Positions 20,854 to 29,053 of a DNA stretch of 64,000 bases are shown one piece after another. The position numbers and the translations under genes were made by a program. Position 1 is the first letter of the stretch. Each line of letters begins with the position of its first letter. The notes under the pieces are model-generated. The model was given only the letters and a program-made list of their open reading frames with translations. It was not told the origin of the DNA and ran no database searches. Source of the stretch: CALKWS01 sp051020515 (GTDB lineage: Bacteria > Actinomycetota > Actinomycetes > Actinomycetales > Beutenbergiaceae); assembly GCF_051020515.1 (NCBI RefSeq), contig NZ_CP194857.1, positions 3,596,001 through 3,660,000 on the forward strand. Direction: 5' to 3'.

Positions 20854-20857
20854 CCGC

Positions 20858-20872
20858 CTCGGCCCCCCCGAG
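20858..20872. terminator. Weak hairpin between convergent genes
   Basis: CTCGG at 20858-20862 pairs with CCGAG at 20868-20872 around a run of five Cs, between the thioesterase and the leftward acetyltransferase. There is no U-tract. It may act as a bidirectional terminator. Confidence 0.3.
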
Positions 20873-20888
20873 CGCCTACGCCCGCCGT

Positions 20889-21536
20889 CTACTCGCGGAT
20901 ACGTGCTCCGTCGGCGAAGTGGTCCTCGGCCCGGTCAGCCAACTCACTCAGCGACACACCGGCCGGTGGCGTGGGCGGAAGCCCCCGGGAGCGCCGCCGT
21001 CGGGCGATCAGTTCGTCGATACCACGCCCGCGCCGCTCCCGACCCTTGGCCTGTTGCTCCAGGCGACGTAGCAAGGCTGCGGTGGGGGTCATCCGGCGCG
21101 CGCCCACCACGGTGAAGCCGAGTCCGGAGAGGAAGCGCTGCTCGCTACGTGAGCCGCTGATCGGCATCGTGACCACCTGCTCGGCACCCGCCCGGGCGCC
21201 CACCAGGCCCAGTTGACCCATCAGCGCCCGGCCGGCACCCCGGCGTCGGAACGCGGTCTGCACGTAGAGGGCCTCCATCTGCAAGTAGGCCACGTCGGAG
21301 AACAGGTTCGCCTCGATCACCTGCGCCAGGGCGACCCCCACGACCTGGTCGTCGGCTTCGGCGAGGACCAGGTAGGCGTTCGGCAGGGCGTACCAGGCAC
21401 GCAGGTGCCCGTCCAGGTCCGCATCGGGGTTGACCAACTGCGCACCCAGCGGGGAGTCCGCACGCACCGAACGCAGCACCGGGACGACGGCATCCAGGTC
21501 TGCGGGCTCAGCGAGCCGGGCGTGCACTACGCGCAC
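20889..21536 (-). CDS. GNAT-family acetyltransferase with basic C-terminal extension
   Basis: A 215-residue protein starting at a GTG (21536). The acetyl-CoA loop is clear: LQMEALYVQTAFRRRGAGRALM at about 86-107. The fold ends near residue 145, and the remaining 70 residues are rich in Arg and Glu and probably disordered or helical (RRLEQQAKGRERRGRGIDEL). The extension could bind nucleic acid, but nothing shows this directly. Substrate unknown. It is followed by the ANTAR regulator gene on the same strand upstream. Confidence 0.8.
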   Translation of the reverse strand: MRVVHARLAEPADLDAVVPVLRSVRADSPLGAQLVNPDADLDGHLRAWYALPNAYLVLAEADDQVVGVALAQVIEANLFSDVAYLQMEALYVQTAFRRRGAGRALMGQLGLVGARAGAEQVVTMPISGSRSEQRFLSGLGFTVVGARRMTPTAALLRRLEQQAKGRERRGRGIDELIARRRRSRGLPPTPPAGVSLSELADRAEDHFADGARIRE

Positions 21537-21602
21537 CAGTAGTTCCCTTCGACGACTTTCGGCACCTTAGCGCAATTTGTTGCCGAATTGTGACCTTCGA
21601 CC

Positions 21603-22307
21603 TCAGTCGTCGGAACGGCCGCCGACCTGCTCGATCACTGCGTCGGCCACCTCGCGCATCGTCAGGCGCCGGTCCATGGAGGTCTTCTGGATCCACCGGA
21701 ACGCCTCCGGCTCGGTCAGACCCATCTTGGTCATCAGCAGTCCCTTGGCCCGATCCACCCGCTTGCGGGTCTCGAACCGATCGGTCAGATCGGCGATCTC
21801 GGACTCCAGGGCGGTGATCTCCTTGTGGCGCGACAGTGCGATCTCCAACGCCGGGAGCAGGTCCTCGGGTGTGAACGGCTTGACCACATAGGCCATCGCG
21901 CCGGCGTCCCGGGCCCGCTCCACGAGCTCGGTCTGGGAGAAGGCGGTGAGCAGCACCACCGGAGCGATGCGGGCCTTGGTGATGCGCTCGGCCGCGGAGA
22001 TGCCGTCGAGCTGGGGCATTTTGACGTCCATGACGACGACGTCGGGCTCCAACTCGGTAGTCATCGTGACGGCGGTCTCACCATCCCCGGCCTCACCGAC
22101 CACCTCGTAACCGGCCTCCTGCAGGGTCTCCACCACATCCAGGCGGATCAGCGCCTCGTCCTCGGCGACCACGACGCGGCGCTTGGGCCGATCCGGTTCG
22201 CCTCCGCCACTGCGCTCAGCAGCGGGGACCTGGATGTCGTCCAGGTCCAGGGGCTGGTTGTCCTTGGTGCTTTCCGGGGCCGCAGCGCCGTTCTGATCCT
22301 CACTCAC
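21603..22307 (-). CDS. ANTAR-domain response regulator (PdtaR type)
   Basis: A 234-residue regulator. A low-complexity N-terminus (1-42) precedes a receiver domain (43-160) with phosphoacceptor Asp94 in VVVMDVKMP, then an ANTAR RNA-binding domain at about 165-228 (RKRVDRAKGLLMTKMGLTEPEAFRWI). ANTAR proteins bind paired hairpins in nascent RNA and prevent termination; the mycobacterial homologue PdtaR works with PdtaS. The start is GTG at 22307; a TAGAGT -10-like element lies only about 13-18 bases upstream, so the leader is very short. No partner kinase is in the window. Confidence 0.93.
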   Translation of the reverse strand: MSEDQNGAAAPESTKDNQPLDLDDIQVPAAERSGGGEPDRPKRRVVVAEDEALIRLDVVETLQEAGYEVVGEAGDGETAVTMTTELEPDVVVMDVKMPQLDGISAAERITKARIAPVVLLTAFSQTELVERARDAGAMAYVVKPFTPEDLLPALEIALSRHKEITALESEIADLTDRFETRKRVDRAKGLLMTKMGLTEPEAFRWIQKTSMDRRLTMREVADAVIEQVGGRSDD

Positions 22308-22428
22308 AGGGACAAACTCTATCCCTCTCGGGCGTCCGAGCGCGCGGCTGTTGCTGCGTGGGCTCGTGTGAGACTGGCGACAGTGTTCTCGCTAGGCTGT
22401 CCGGCAGCGGTAGGCTGGTGCCGCATCC

Positions 22429-22502
22429 GCCCCGATAGCCCAACCGGCAGAGGCGTTCGGCTCAAACCCGATCCAGTGTGGGTTCGAATCCCACTCGGGG
22501 CA
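22429..22502 (+). tRNA. tRNA with apparent CAA anticodon (Leu-like, class I shape)
   Basis: A perfect 7-bp acceptor stem (GCCCCGA with TCGGGGC), a 3-bp D stem, a T arm GTGGG-TTCGAAT-CCCAC and discriminator A form a 74-base cloverleaf. The anticodon loop CTCAAAC gives CAA, which would read the leucine codon UUG. The anticodon stem has four good pairs and a U-U mismatch at its top. The variable loop has only five bases, whereas tRNA-Leu normally has a long variable arm, so the isotype is uncertain. CCA is not encoded. Confidence 0.8.
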
Positions 22503-22515
22503 CCTCCAGCTAGCA

Positions 22516-22607
22516 GCATCTGGCTTCATACAGATGCGTTTAGCGCGAAATTCTGCGGACTTCTGGACCTTCGTTTCGCATCCCACGACATCTGGTTGCA
22601 TCCAGAT
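22516..22607. repeat. Pair of similar hairpin repeats beside the tRNA
   Basis: Two related inverted repeats lie in the gene-free stretch after the tRNA. The first (22516-22537) pairs GCATCTG with CAGATGC around eight bases. The second (22590-22607) pairs ATCTGG with CCAGAT around six bases. On the minus strand they read as two direct copies of about 19 bases that agree at about 16 positions. Spacing and location next to a resolvase remnant suggest recombinase binding sites. The rest of 22503-22780 shows no gene. Confidence 0.5.
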
Positions 22608-22780
22608 ACAGGCTACGTCGCACATGAACATGCACAGAAGTCGCGGGAGCCGAGTAGTTGGTGGTCCTGATCTCACCGAGTGGCCGCGGTTGCCTTACGC
22701 CACCGACTGACTCACCAGGGATCTATAGCCTGTCCGGCTCATCCTGTCGAGCCGATCGTGGTTGAGGTCAGCGCCGATCC

Positions 22781-23168
22781 GGTGTCTCCTTCGACCGGAC
22801 CTATGTCGACCACGGGCTGACCGGCACCAACCGGGACCGTCCCGGTCTGCCTGAGGCGATGGCGGCCTGCCGGTCCGGCGACACGCTGGTGGTGCAAGTT
22901 GTTGTTCAACGTGCTGTCGATGGTGGCTGAGTTTGAGGCCGACCTGATCCGGGCCCGGGAGGGCATGGCGATCGCCAAAGACAAGGGCCGCCTGCGGGGC
23001 AAGAAGCCCAAGTTATCCCCCACCCAGGAGCGGCTCCTGGTGTCCCTGGTGGAGGCCGTGGAGCACAGCCAGGTCGAGGTAGCCGAACGGAGGGGCGTCT
23101 CCCGCGCGACGGTGCACCGGGCGATGCGGCGGGCCAAGACACACCAGGCCAGAGGCTCTAACTTGTAA
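22781..23168 (+). pseudogene. Serine resolvase/invertase remnant with internal deletion
   Basis: The first part (to about 22893) encodes a resolvase segment, SFDRTYVDHGLTGTNRDRPG then SGDTLVV, lacking the N-terminal catalytic serine region. The second part begins near 22896 in another frame with LLFNVLSMVAEFEADLIR and continues through a C-terminal helix-turn-helix (VEVAERRGVSRATVHRAMRR) to a stop at 23168. About 50-70 codons between the two are missing. It is a dead relative of Pin/Tn3-type serine recombinases and a mark of a former mobile element beside the tRNA. Confidence 0.75.
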
Positions 23169-23228
23169 CTCTCGGCGTGTCCTGTGTGGGGGTGGCCCCA
23201 GCGGCCTGGTTCCGCAGACCTAAAGGGC

Positions 23229-23674
23229 ATGAGTTGCTGCCGTTGGTCCACCGATGATTTCCACTGCAACATCTACGCCTACCCCTCCAGTGAGGGGGTC
23301 GTGATCCACGTGGCTGTCCGCCGTACCCACTTCACCGCACCGCTGCCCGACCCGGTGCCCCTGACGCCCGCCACCGCGTTTGAATGGGCCGAGCGCCACA
23401 CCCGGGTGGCCCAGATGCTGCAGCATGCTGAGCGGGAATGGATCGACCTGCCCCACGCCGGACGCACCATCAATGAGCCCGGCCAGGCGCACCCTGCCCG
23501 GCAGTTGCGCCGGTTGGCCAACCTCGGGTTCCGAGCTCCCCAAAGAGTTTCGAGACGCTCGAAGAAGAAGCGAGCCTCGGGGCCTGCGAAACCGGCGCCG
23601 ATGGAGCGAACGTGAAAGGCTTTGGTGGCGTCCGCTGGCTCTCCGGCAGGGACCATAGAGTTCCTGCCAGTTAA
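23229..23674 (+). CDS. Conserved hypothetical protein (frameshifted near C-terminus)
   Basis: A small protein beginning MSCCRWSTDDFHCNIYAY with a following acidic region typical of a recurring actinobacterial accessory protein of unknown function. As written it would end at 23615 with a basic tail. Adding one T to the TTT run near 23550 gives RAPQRVFETLEEEAS, which matches the family's usual acidic end, and a stop TAA at 23672-23674, about 148 residues. That stop lies inside the target duplication of the outer IS, and before insertion it would have overlapped the stop of the convergent ridA. The ribosome site is poor (AAAGGG very close). Confidence 0.55.
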
Positions 23675-23805
23675 GTGGCTCTTCACAATCGAGGGTGTAG
23701 CCGCGGCCTGAATCCGCCGGTCGCCAGGAGCGCTCTGGCGATGTAGTTGATGAGGTTGCGGAAGCCGAGGGCGGAGCCGCGCAGATGCTCGAGTCGACCA
23801 TTGAT

Positions 23806-25226
23806 GGCTCTTCCACTTTCAGCGTGGTGAGGGGTGTTCACGCCGCCTTTGGTGACGTCGTGTAGGCCATTATGCGGCAGCGGTAGTTGTCATGATTGCG
23901 ATACCCGCGTCCGATGCGTTTGAAGGTCTTGGCGGTCAGGTTCGCCGCCTCGGTTCGGGCGTTGGTGGTGCGGGTGCGGCAGAAGGTGAGCAACTCCCGG
24001 CGCCACGCAGACAACGTCTTGAACAGCCGGCGCGGCTCGGGCAGGCGGGTGGCCCGCACCGCCTTCTCCAACTCCGACCAGGCCCGTTGGAACGCTGCGG
24101 TGTCGCGGGTGGCCATCAACTGGCGCACGTGTTCCTTGATGCCCCAGGCCACGGCCAGTTCGATGTCGGCCTCCAGGATCTCCTGGAGACGTTCTCGCTG
24201 GCGCACCGAGAGTCGGTCCCCGGCGCAGGTGAGCAACTTGCGATACCGCCAGGGCGGGTCGATCAACCGGCCCCGCCGGCCATGAACCTCCCAGGCCCGG
24301 CGTCGGCGCACGTCGGTGAGCATCTGGTTGGCCAGGCGGATCACGTGCCAGTGATCGACACTGATCTTCGCTTTCGGCAACACCTCGCGAACGGCGGAGC
24401 GGAACTCACTGGACATGTCGATGGCGACTGTCTCCACGCGTTTGCGCCACCACCGCGGCCGGGCCCGCAACCAGGACTTGACTGCGGCCGCCCGGGGTCC
24501 GTCGACGACGTCGAGGATCGCGCCGGTGTCCAGGTCGGTGAATACGACCGACCACGGCTCTACTCGCACCGTGGCCCCGATGTCGGCGTCTCGGACATAG
24601 CGCACCTTGCGGAAGCGGTGCTCATCGATCCCCAGCCGGCGCACCAGGCGCGAATCGGCGTGCCCGTCTACATCCAAGGTCTGGGTGGCCAGGCGCATCA
24701 CTGTGGTCCACGACAACCCATGCTCCCCGGCCACCCCCAAGACCGCCCGCGGCTCGGTGCGCAGCGCCCCGGCCACCGTCGCAGCCAAGCGCGTAGTCAC
24801 CCTGGCCCGGGCCGGCAACTCCTCGGTGACCTCGGTGAACGTGCCCCGCGGGCAAACCTGCTCGGCGCACAGGTATCGGCGCTTGCGCACCCGCACCACC
24901 ACCGGCTGCCCGCCGCAACTGACGTCTCTGACCTGCTGGACCGGGCGCGAATGCACCCGGTTCGACATCACCCCACACGAGGGACACCCGTCCTCGCCGG
25001 CAGTGGTTTCGATCAGCACCACCCGCTGCCCATCGGCACGCCGCGAGGCGGTGATCACCCGGTAACCGGGCAGGTTGAACAGAATCGACGCAGCATCGCG
25101 CCGGTGCGTATCGTGGCACACAGGCTCGTGGTCCCTTCTCCAACTGGATGCTTTGACAACACCCATGTTGGATCAGGGCCACGAGCCCCTACCTCAACGG
25201 CACACCACGCTCAAAGTTGAAGAGCC
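23806..25226 (-). mobile_element. Inner ISL3-family insertion sequence
   Basis: A complete 1421-base element with near-identical 24-base ends: GGCTCTTCCACTTTCAGCGT at 23806 and, complemented, GGCTCTTCAACTTTGAGCGT at 25226. A perfect 8-base target duplication, CCATTGAT, lies at 23798-23805 and 25227-25234. The target is the C-terminal coding region of the outer IS transposase. The intact duplication means it jumped in more recently than the outer one. Confidence 0.93.
23838..25121 (-). CDS. ISL3-family transposase (inner IS)
   Basis: A DDE transposase, intact. The N-terminus holds a zinc-finger-like region (CPSCG near residue 47, then C-x4-C) followed by a helix-turn-helix. The catalytic domain has AIDMSSEFRSAV and ISVDHWHVIRLANQ, and the C-terminus has the ISL3 pattern RTTNARTEAANLTAKTFKRIGRGYRN. 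I place the start at GTG 25121 (VCHDTHRRDAASILFNLPGYRV) with GAAGGGA upstream; an ATG at 25166 is an alternative that adds 15 residues. It lies fully between the IS ends. Confidence 0.9.
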   Translation of the reverse strand: MCHDTHRRDAASILFNLPGYRVITASRRADGQRVVLIETTAGEDGCPSCGVMSNRVHSRPVQQVRDVSCGGQPVVVRVRKRRYLCAEQVCPRGTFTEVTEELPARARVTTRLAATVAGALRTEPRAVLGVAGEHGLSWTTVMRLATQTLDVDGHADSRLVRRLGIDEHRFRKVRYVRDADIGATVRVEPWSVVFTDLDTGAILDVVDGPRAAAVKSWLRARPRWWRKRVETVAIDMSSEFRSAVREVLPKAKISVDHWHVIRLANQMLTDVRRRRAWEVHGRRGRLIDPPWRYRKLLTCAGDRLSVRQRERLQEILEADIELAVAWGIKEHVRQLMATRDTAAFQRAWSELEKAVRATRLPEPRRLFKTLSAWRRELLTFCRTRTTNARTEAANLTAKTFKRIGRGYRNHDNYRCRIMAYTTSPKAA

Positions 25227-26526
25227 CCATTGATCGCCTCGGTGGGGCCGTTGCTGTGCCGGGCCGGTCGAAGTAGGCCAGGACGTCGGCGGCGCGTGTT
25301 TTCATGGTCCGGCCCAGGGTGCGGACCTCCTCCAGGGCGGGGGAACGCCGGAGCTGAGCGAGGTGATGAGCGTGGCCATGACCGCTCGGCCAGCCTTGCG
25401 GTCCGGTGCGCGGTAGGCGGTGATCATCTGCTGGTAGAGGCCCCAGGTTGCCTCGACCTCCACGTGCTCCTCGAGGGCGAAGAGCGCCTCGATCCGCGCC
25501 TTCTGCTTGTCGGTCAGGAGGTCGGCGCCAGTGTGCAGGGTGCGGCGGGCACGATAGAGCGTATCGGTAGCTCGTCCGCGGTGGCCGTGGAGCTCTTGCT
25601 GGACCCGGCGCCGGCACCGGTCCACGGCGTCGCCGGCGAGGCGGACCACGCGGAAGGGATCCATCACCGCCACGGCCTCGGGCAGCTCTTCGCTGGTGGC
25701 GGTCTTGAAGCCGGTGAAGCCATCCATCGCCACCACCTCCACGCCCTGCCGCCACGAGGCGCCGCGGTCGGTGAGCCACTGCTTGAACGCCTGCTTCGAG
25801 CGGCCCGGGACCATGTCCAGCAGCCGTGAGGGGCCGGTGCCGTCGCGGATCGGGGTGAGGTCGATGATCACCGTGACGTACCTGTCGCCCAGGCGGGTGT
25901 GGCGCCACGCGTGCTCGTCCACGCCGACGACCTGCACGCCGTCGAACCGGCTCGGGTCGTTGATCAGCACGCGGCGGCCCTCGGCCAGGACCGCGGCGCT
26001 GACCGTGTTCCACGACACCGACAGGCCCACGGCGACGCGCGCGACCAGGTGCTGGCACACTAGGGCCTCCAGCGCCCAGCGCACCCGCCGCGGCAGATCT
26101 TTCGCCCGCGGCTCCGCCGCCGCGGTGGTGTCCTGTCGCCACACGTGCCCACACCCGGTGCACCGGTAGCGGCGCACGGTCACCAGCAGGGTGGTCGGGC
26201 GCCAGCCCAGCGGCTCGTGCGCCAACCGCCGCGTCACGGTGTCGCGAGGCACGCCCTCGCAGCCGCAGCGGTGGCACCACTCATCGGCCTCGACGACCCG
26301 GCAGGCAAGGACCGCCCGATCGGGCCCGAGCCGCTGGCCGCCGACTTTCAGGCCGAGCTCGTCGAGGCCGGCGAACATGGTCAGGTCGGGGCGCGTGAAG
26401 GTAGCGTCAGGCACGTCGAGGTCTTCCAGATGGGCGGCGTGGGAACCTCCATCATCGGAAGACCTCGACCCCTACCCGGCGAGCGACGCGCTGACGGCCT
26501 CTACACCCTCATCTGCGAAGTGCCAG

Positions 26527-26916
26527 TTAAGACGCGACCGTTGCCACTACGTCAATTTCGACGAGCAAACCAGGAATCGCAAGTTCGATACCTATGGTGG
26601 TGCGTGCCGGGAAGGGCGTGGAGAAATACTCCCGATAGATGGAGTCGAACGTGGTGAAATCCTCCTGGATCCGGGTCAGGTAAGCCCTGGACTGCACCAC
26701 GTCGTCGAAGCCAGTGCCCGCCTCCGCCAATATCGCACGAATATTCTCCAACGTTTGATGGGTCTGACTCGTGACGTCGTCACCAACAATTGATCCATCC
26801 GGACCGAACGCTACGGCACCGGAGACGAAAAGGAATCCATTCGAAATAATTCCAGGGGAAAGCGCGGCTTTGAGTTCCGGCGCCCCAGCAGGCTGTACCA
26901 ACGTTTTTCTTGACAT
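26527..26916 (-). CDS. RidA-family enamine/imine deaminase
   Basis: A 129-residue member of the YjgF/YER057c/UK114 family, which hydrolyses reactive enamines and imines released by PLP enzymes to ketoacids and ammonia. The key Arg105 (FPARTT) and Glu120 (LLVEID) of active RidA are both present. I chose the ATG at 26916 because AGGAAG lies eight bases upstream. The stop TAA lies inside the target duplication of the outer IS, so the gene ends exactly where the IS begins. It is probably the last gene of a leftward unit with the lactonase, in a catabolic island containing a D-serine-dehydratase-like enzyme. Confidence 0.9.
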   Translation of the reverse strand: MSRKTLVQPAGAPELKAALSPGIISNGFLFVSGAVAFGPDGSIVGDDVTSQTHQTLENIRAILAEAGTGFDDVVQSRAYLTRIQEDFTTFDSIYREYFSTPFPARTTIGIELAIPGLLVEIDVVATVAS

Positions 26917-27057
26917 GTCAATCGCTTCCTTAAGTCTCATCTAATGGAACGTGCTATGAAAGCCAACGCATGTACCGCGTTGGGTGCGTTTGTTCGCTGT
27001 CCTACACCACCCCTGTTCGCAGACGCTAACGTCGGCATCGGTGACGACGACCCGTAA

Positions 27058-28091
27058 TCATCGGTCGGTCAGGAGCCAGCCGGGCGTCGAGACCGAGAAT
27101 TTCACCCGCGCTTCCCCGAGGTAGCCACCGTCGGTAGCCAACGAAACAACCTGGGAACTGTCCCAACCTGCAACCAGGATTTCTCCTTCCCGCACGAGGA
27201 TGTGCTGTGGCCAGCGAACGCCCGAGTCCCGCTCAACCACAAGGACCGGGGCTTCTCCTGACACATCGAACAGTGAGATCGTGTCGTACCCGCGGTTGGC
27301 GAAATACACGAAACGCCCATCCAGTGACAATCGGATATCCCCCGGGTAGTTCCGCGAATGCCGGGTACGAGCCGGTCCCGTTCGGCGGTGCTGGGCACGT
27401 CATGCACCGCCCCATCCCGAGGGTTCAACACCAGAAGGTTCGACCCGAGTTCGCCGGCGATGGCCAGCCGGCCGTCTGGCATCTCCACGAGGTGGCGGGG
27501 CCCGGCACCTGCCGGGACGGCGAGTGCGCGCGATTCCTCCAGGTGCACGGCCCTGGAGTTCGCGACGATCTTGAACTCCCGAATCAGGTCCGCGCCAAGA
27601 TCCACCACCCAGGTGCGAAGGCCATCCCCGCGGTCCTTGAAGACCACCTGATGCGGGTGTGCCGAATCTTGCCGCTCAATCTCGGGGCCTGAGCCCTCCA
27701 ACTGCAGGTGGTGCCCCTCGCCGGCCAGCGAGCCATCGGGTTCCAGCAACCAGCACGCCAACTGGCCGGAGGTGTAGTTCGTCACGACAAGAACCGAGCC
27801 GCTGGGATCGACAGCGAGGTGGCACGGTTCCAGTTCGGTAGGGCCTGCGAGTTGGTCGCTCATCAGCCGACCGGTACCGTCCGACACCGAGATCGCTACC
27901 ACCCGACCTGGCGTCGCGACACCGGCCGTGCCGTAGACCACGGGCAAGCGTGGGTGCCAGGCCAGCGCGGAGAGTTGCTCGACGGTGGTCAGGGTAGTCA
28001 TCACCCACCCCCCGTCCCGGTATGCGCACCGGACGAGGCCGTGCTCAACGCCCCCTCCACGGGAGGCAACGAGTAAGGACTCAGCATTCAT
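27058..28091 (-). CDS. Lactonase-family beta-propeller protein (frameshifted)
   Basis: A protein of about 344 residues after correction, resembling the 6-phosphogluconolactonase (cycloisomerase 2) seven-bladed propeller family, which opens sugar lactones. Blade repeats such as HLAVDPSGSVLVVTNYTSG, AHPHQVVFKD and RLSLDGRFVYFANRGYDTIS are visible. ATG at 28091 follows GAAAGGG. One base is missing near 27355; restoring it joins the part ending at PGIR to RNYPGDIRLSLDG. Transcribed away from the IclR gene with 134 bases between, and toward ridA. Family members often open lactones produced by sugar dehydrogenases. Confidence 0.78.
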
Positions 28092-28190
28092 AGGAAACAC
28101 CCTTTCGATCAACTGTGACCGCGAACGTGCGCAGCCTGCGGGTCGGCCGGCTGCACGCGATTGTGAGTTTGGAGCCCTCCACATCGCCGC

Positions 28191-28219
28191 TGGACACCTG
28201 CCGACGCTCACCCTAGTAT
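28191..28219 (+). promoter_or_regulatory. Leaderless promoter of the first IclR gene
   Basis: TGGACA (28191-28196), a 17-base spacer and TAGTAT (28214-28219) are followed after six bases by the ATG at 28226, so translation would begin at the first base of the transcript. No ribosome site is present. The 134-base gap also serves the divergent lactonase, so the regulator probably controls both. Confidence 0.62.
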
Positions 28220-28225
28220 GCCTAC

Positions 28226-29053
28226 ATGGAACCGCGTTCCACGTCGTCATACCATTCCCAGGGTCTCACCCGGGCGCTCCGCATCCTCCGTACGCTCGGC
28301 GCACATAACGAGCCCATGACACTTGCGCTGTTGTCGCGCGAACTCGACCTGCCCAAACCGACTTTGGTGCGACTCCTCAGCGTGCTGGAAGCAGAAGGGT
28401 TTGTACGGAAAGCCACCGATGCGCCGACCTTCGAAGTCGGCGACGCGGTGCTCGAGATCGCCGACAACGCGCTGCAGCGCATGGACGCCGGAACAGTCGC
28501 CACCCCCCATCTTCGCCACCTCGCTGAAGCGACCGGGTTCACCTCCAACGTTGGTGTCCTTGCCGGAGAGTCGGTCCTACACCTTCGAGTGGAAGAACCT
28601 CAACGCGCACTCCGGTTCAGGTCAAGCAACGGGTCGATCGACCATCTGCATTGCACTGGTCTGGGCAAGATGCTCCTCTCCATGCTTCCACCGGAAGCGC
28701 GGGGCGGCCACCTGCCGCCTGAACCCTACCCCGCATTCACACCGAAAACCCTCACCACCTCGGCCCAACTGGAGGGCGAGCTCGCCCGCATCCACAAGGA
28801 GGGGTTCAGCGTCGACGACGAGGAGAGGGACCACGGAGTGGTGTGCCTCGCCGTTCCGGTGCCGAATGATCAGCGGGCCGTGTGTGCTGTCAGCATCAGC
28901 GGCCCTGCCGGCGAACTGACGCCCGCCCATCGGCAGGACGTATTGCAGATTCTCACCCAGACCGCCGCCGCTCTCGGCAAGGAAAGTCGCTTCCTCAGCG
29001 CGCTGCGCGCGTTCAGAGATTCCTACCCCGTGGCCATTGAAGGAACTTCATGA
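28226..29053 (+). CDS. IclR-family transcriptional regulator (first)
   Basis: A 275-residue regulator. The winged helix-turn-helix is at about 12-75 (TLALLSRELDLPKPTLVRLLSVLEAEGF) and the effector-binding domain at about 95-265, with the family's LHCTGLGKMLLSMLPPE and ERDHGVVCLAVPVPNDQ segments. IclR proteins sense aromatic or sugar-acid intermediates. It overlaps the next gene by four bases (ATGA) and diverges from the lactonase, so it probably regulates this catabolic island. Confidence 0.93.
   Translation: MEPRSTSSYHSQGLTRALRILRTLGAHNEPMTLALLSRELDLPKPTLVRLLSVLEAEGFVRKATDAPTFEVGDAVLEIADNALQRMDAGTVATPHLRHLAEATGFTSNVGVLAGESVLHLRVEEPQRALRFRSSNGSIDHLHCTGLGKMLLSMLPPEARGGHLPPEPYPAFTPKTLTTSAQLEGELARIHKEGFSVDDEERDHGVVCLAVPVPNDQRAVCAVSISGPAGELTPAHRQDVLQILTQTAAALGKESRFLSALRAFRDSYPVAIEGTS

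Larger units (their letters stand above)
23683..26414 (-). pseudogene. ISL3-family transposase (outer IS), interrupted and frameshifted
   Basis: The main part runs from the ATG at 26414 to about 25235: zinc-finger-like CHRCGCEG, a second CTGCGHVW, then the DDE domain with VVGVDEHAWR and VAMDGFTGFK. Two single-base deletions occur near its end (a G-run at 25339-25343, and about 25268). The coding sequence is then cut by the inner IS after AING and resumes at 23797 with GRLEHLRGSALGFRN, ending at TGA 23683. The element is inactive because of the insertion whether or not the small indels are real. Confidence 0.88.
23677..26524 (-). mobile_element. Outer ISL3-family insertion sequence, interrupted by a second IS
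   Basis: Ends are 24-base inverted repeats with about five differences: GGCTCTTCACAATCGAGGGT at 23677 and the complement of the same kind (GGCACTTCGCAGATGAGGGT) at 26524. It is flanked by an 8-base duplication with one mismatch, AGTTAAGT (23669-23676) and AGTTAAGA (26525-26532). Removing the inner IS and its duplication leaves about 1419 bases, normal for ISL3. Its transposase reads leftward. It inserted at the junction of two convergent genes. Confidence 0.88.

Noticed and set aside
22480..22504. tRNA 3' end as attachment site with a second copy
   Set aside because: I looked for a repeat of the tRNA 3' end farther along the window and found none, so an attL/attR pair is not supported here.
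23892..25220. Long plus-strand open frame of 442 codons opposite the inner transposase
   Set aside because: It mirrors the transposase in the antisense direction, is rich in Gly, Pro, Arg and His with no domain pattern, and lacks a ribosome site. High-GC DNA commonly gives such shadows.
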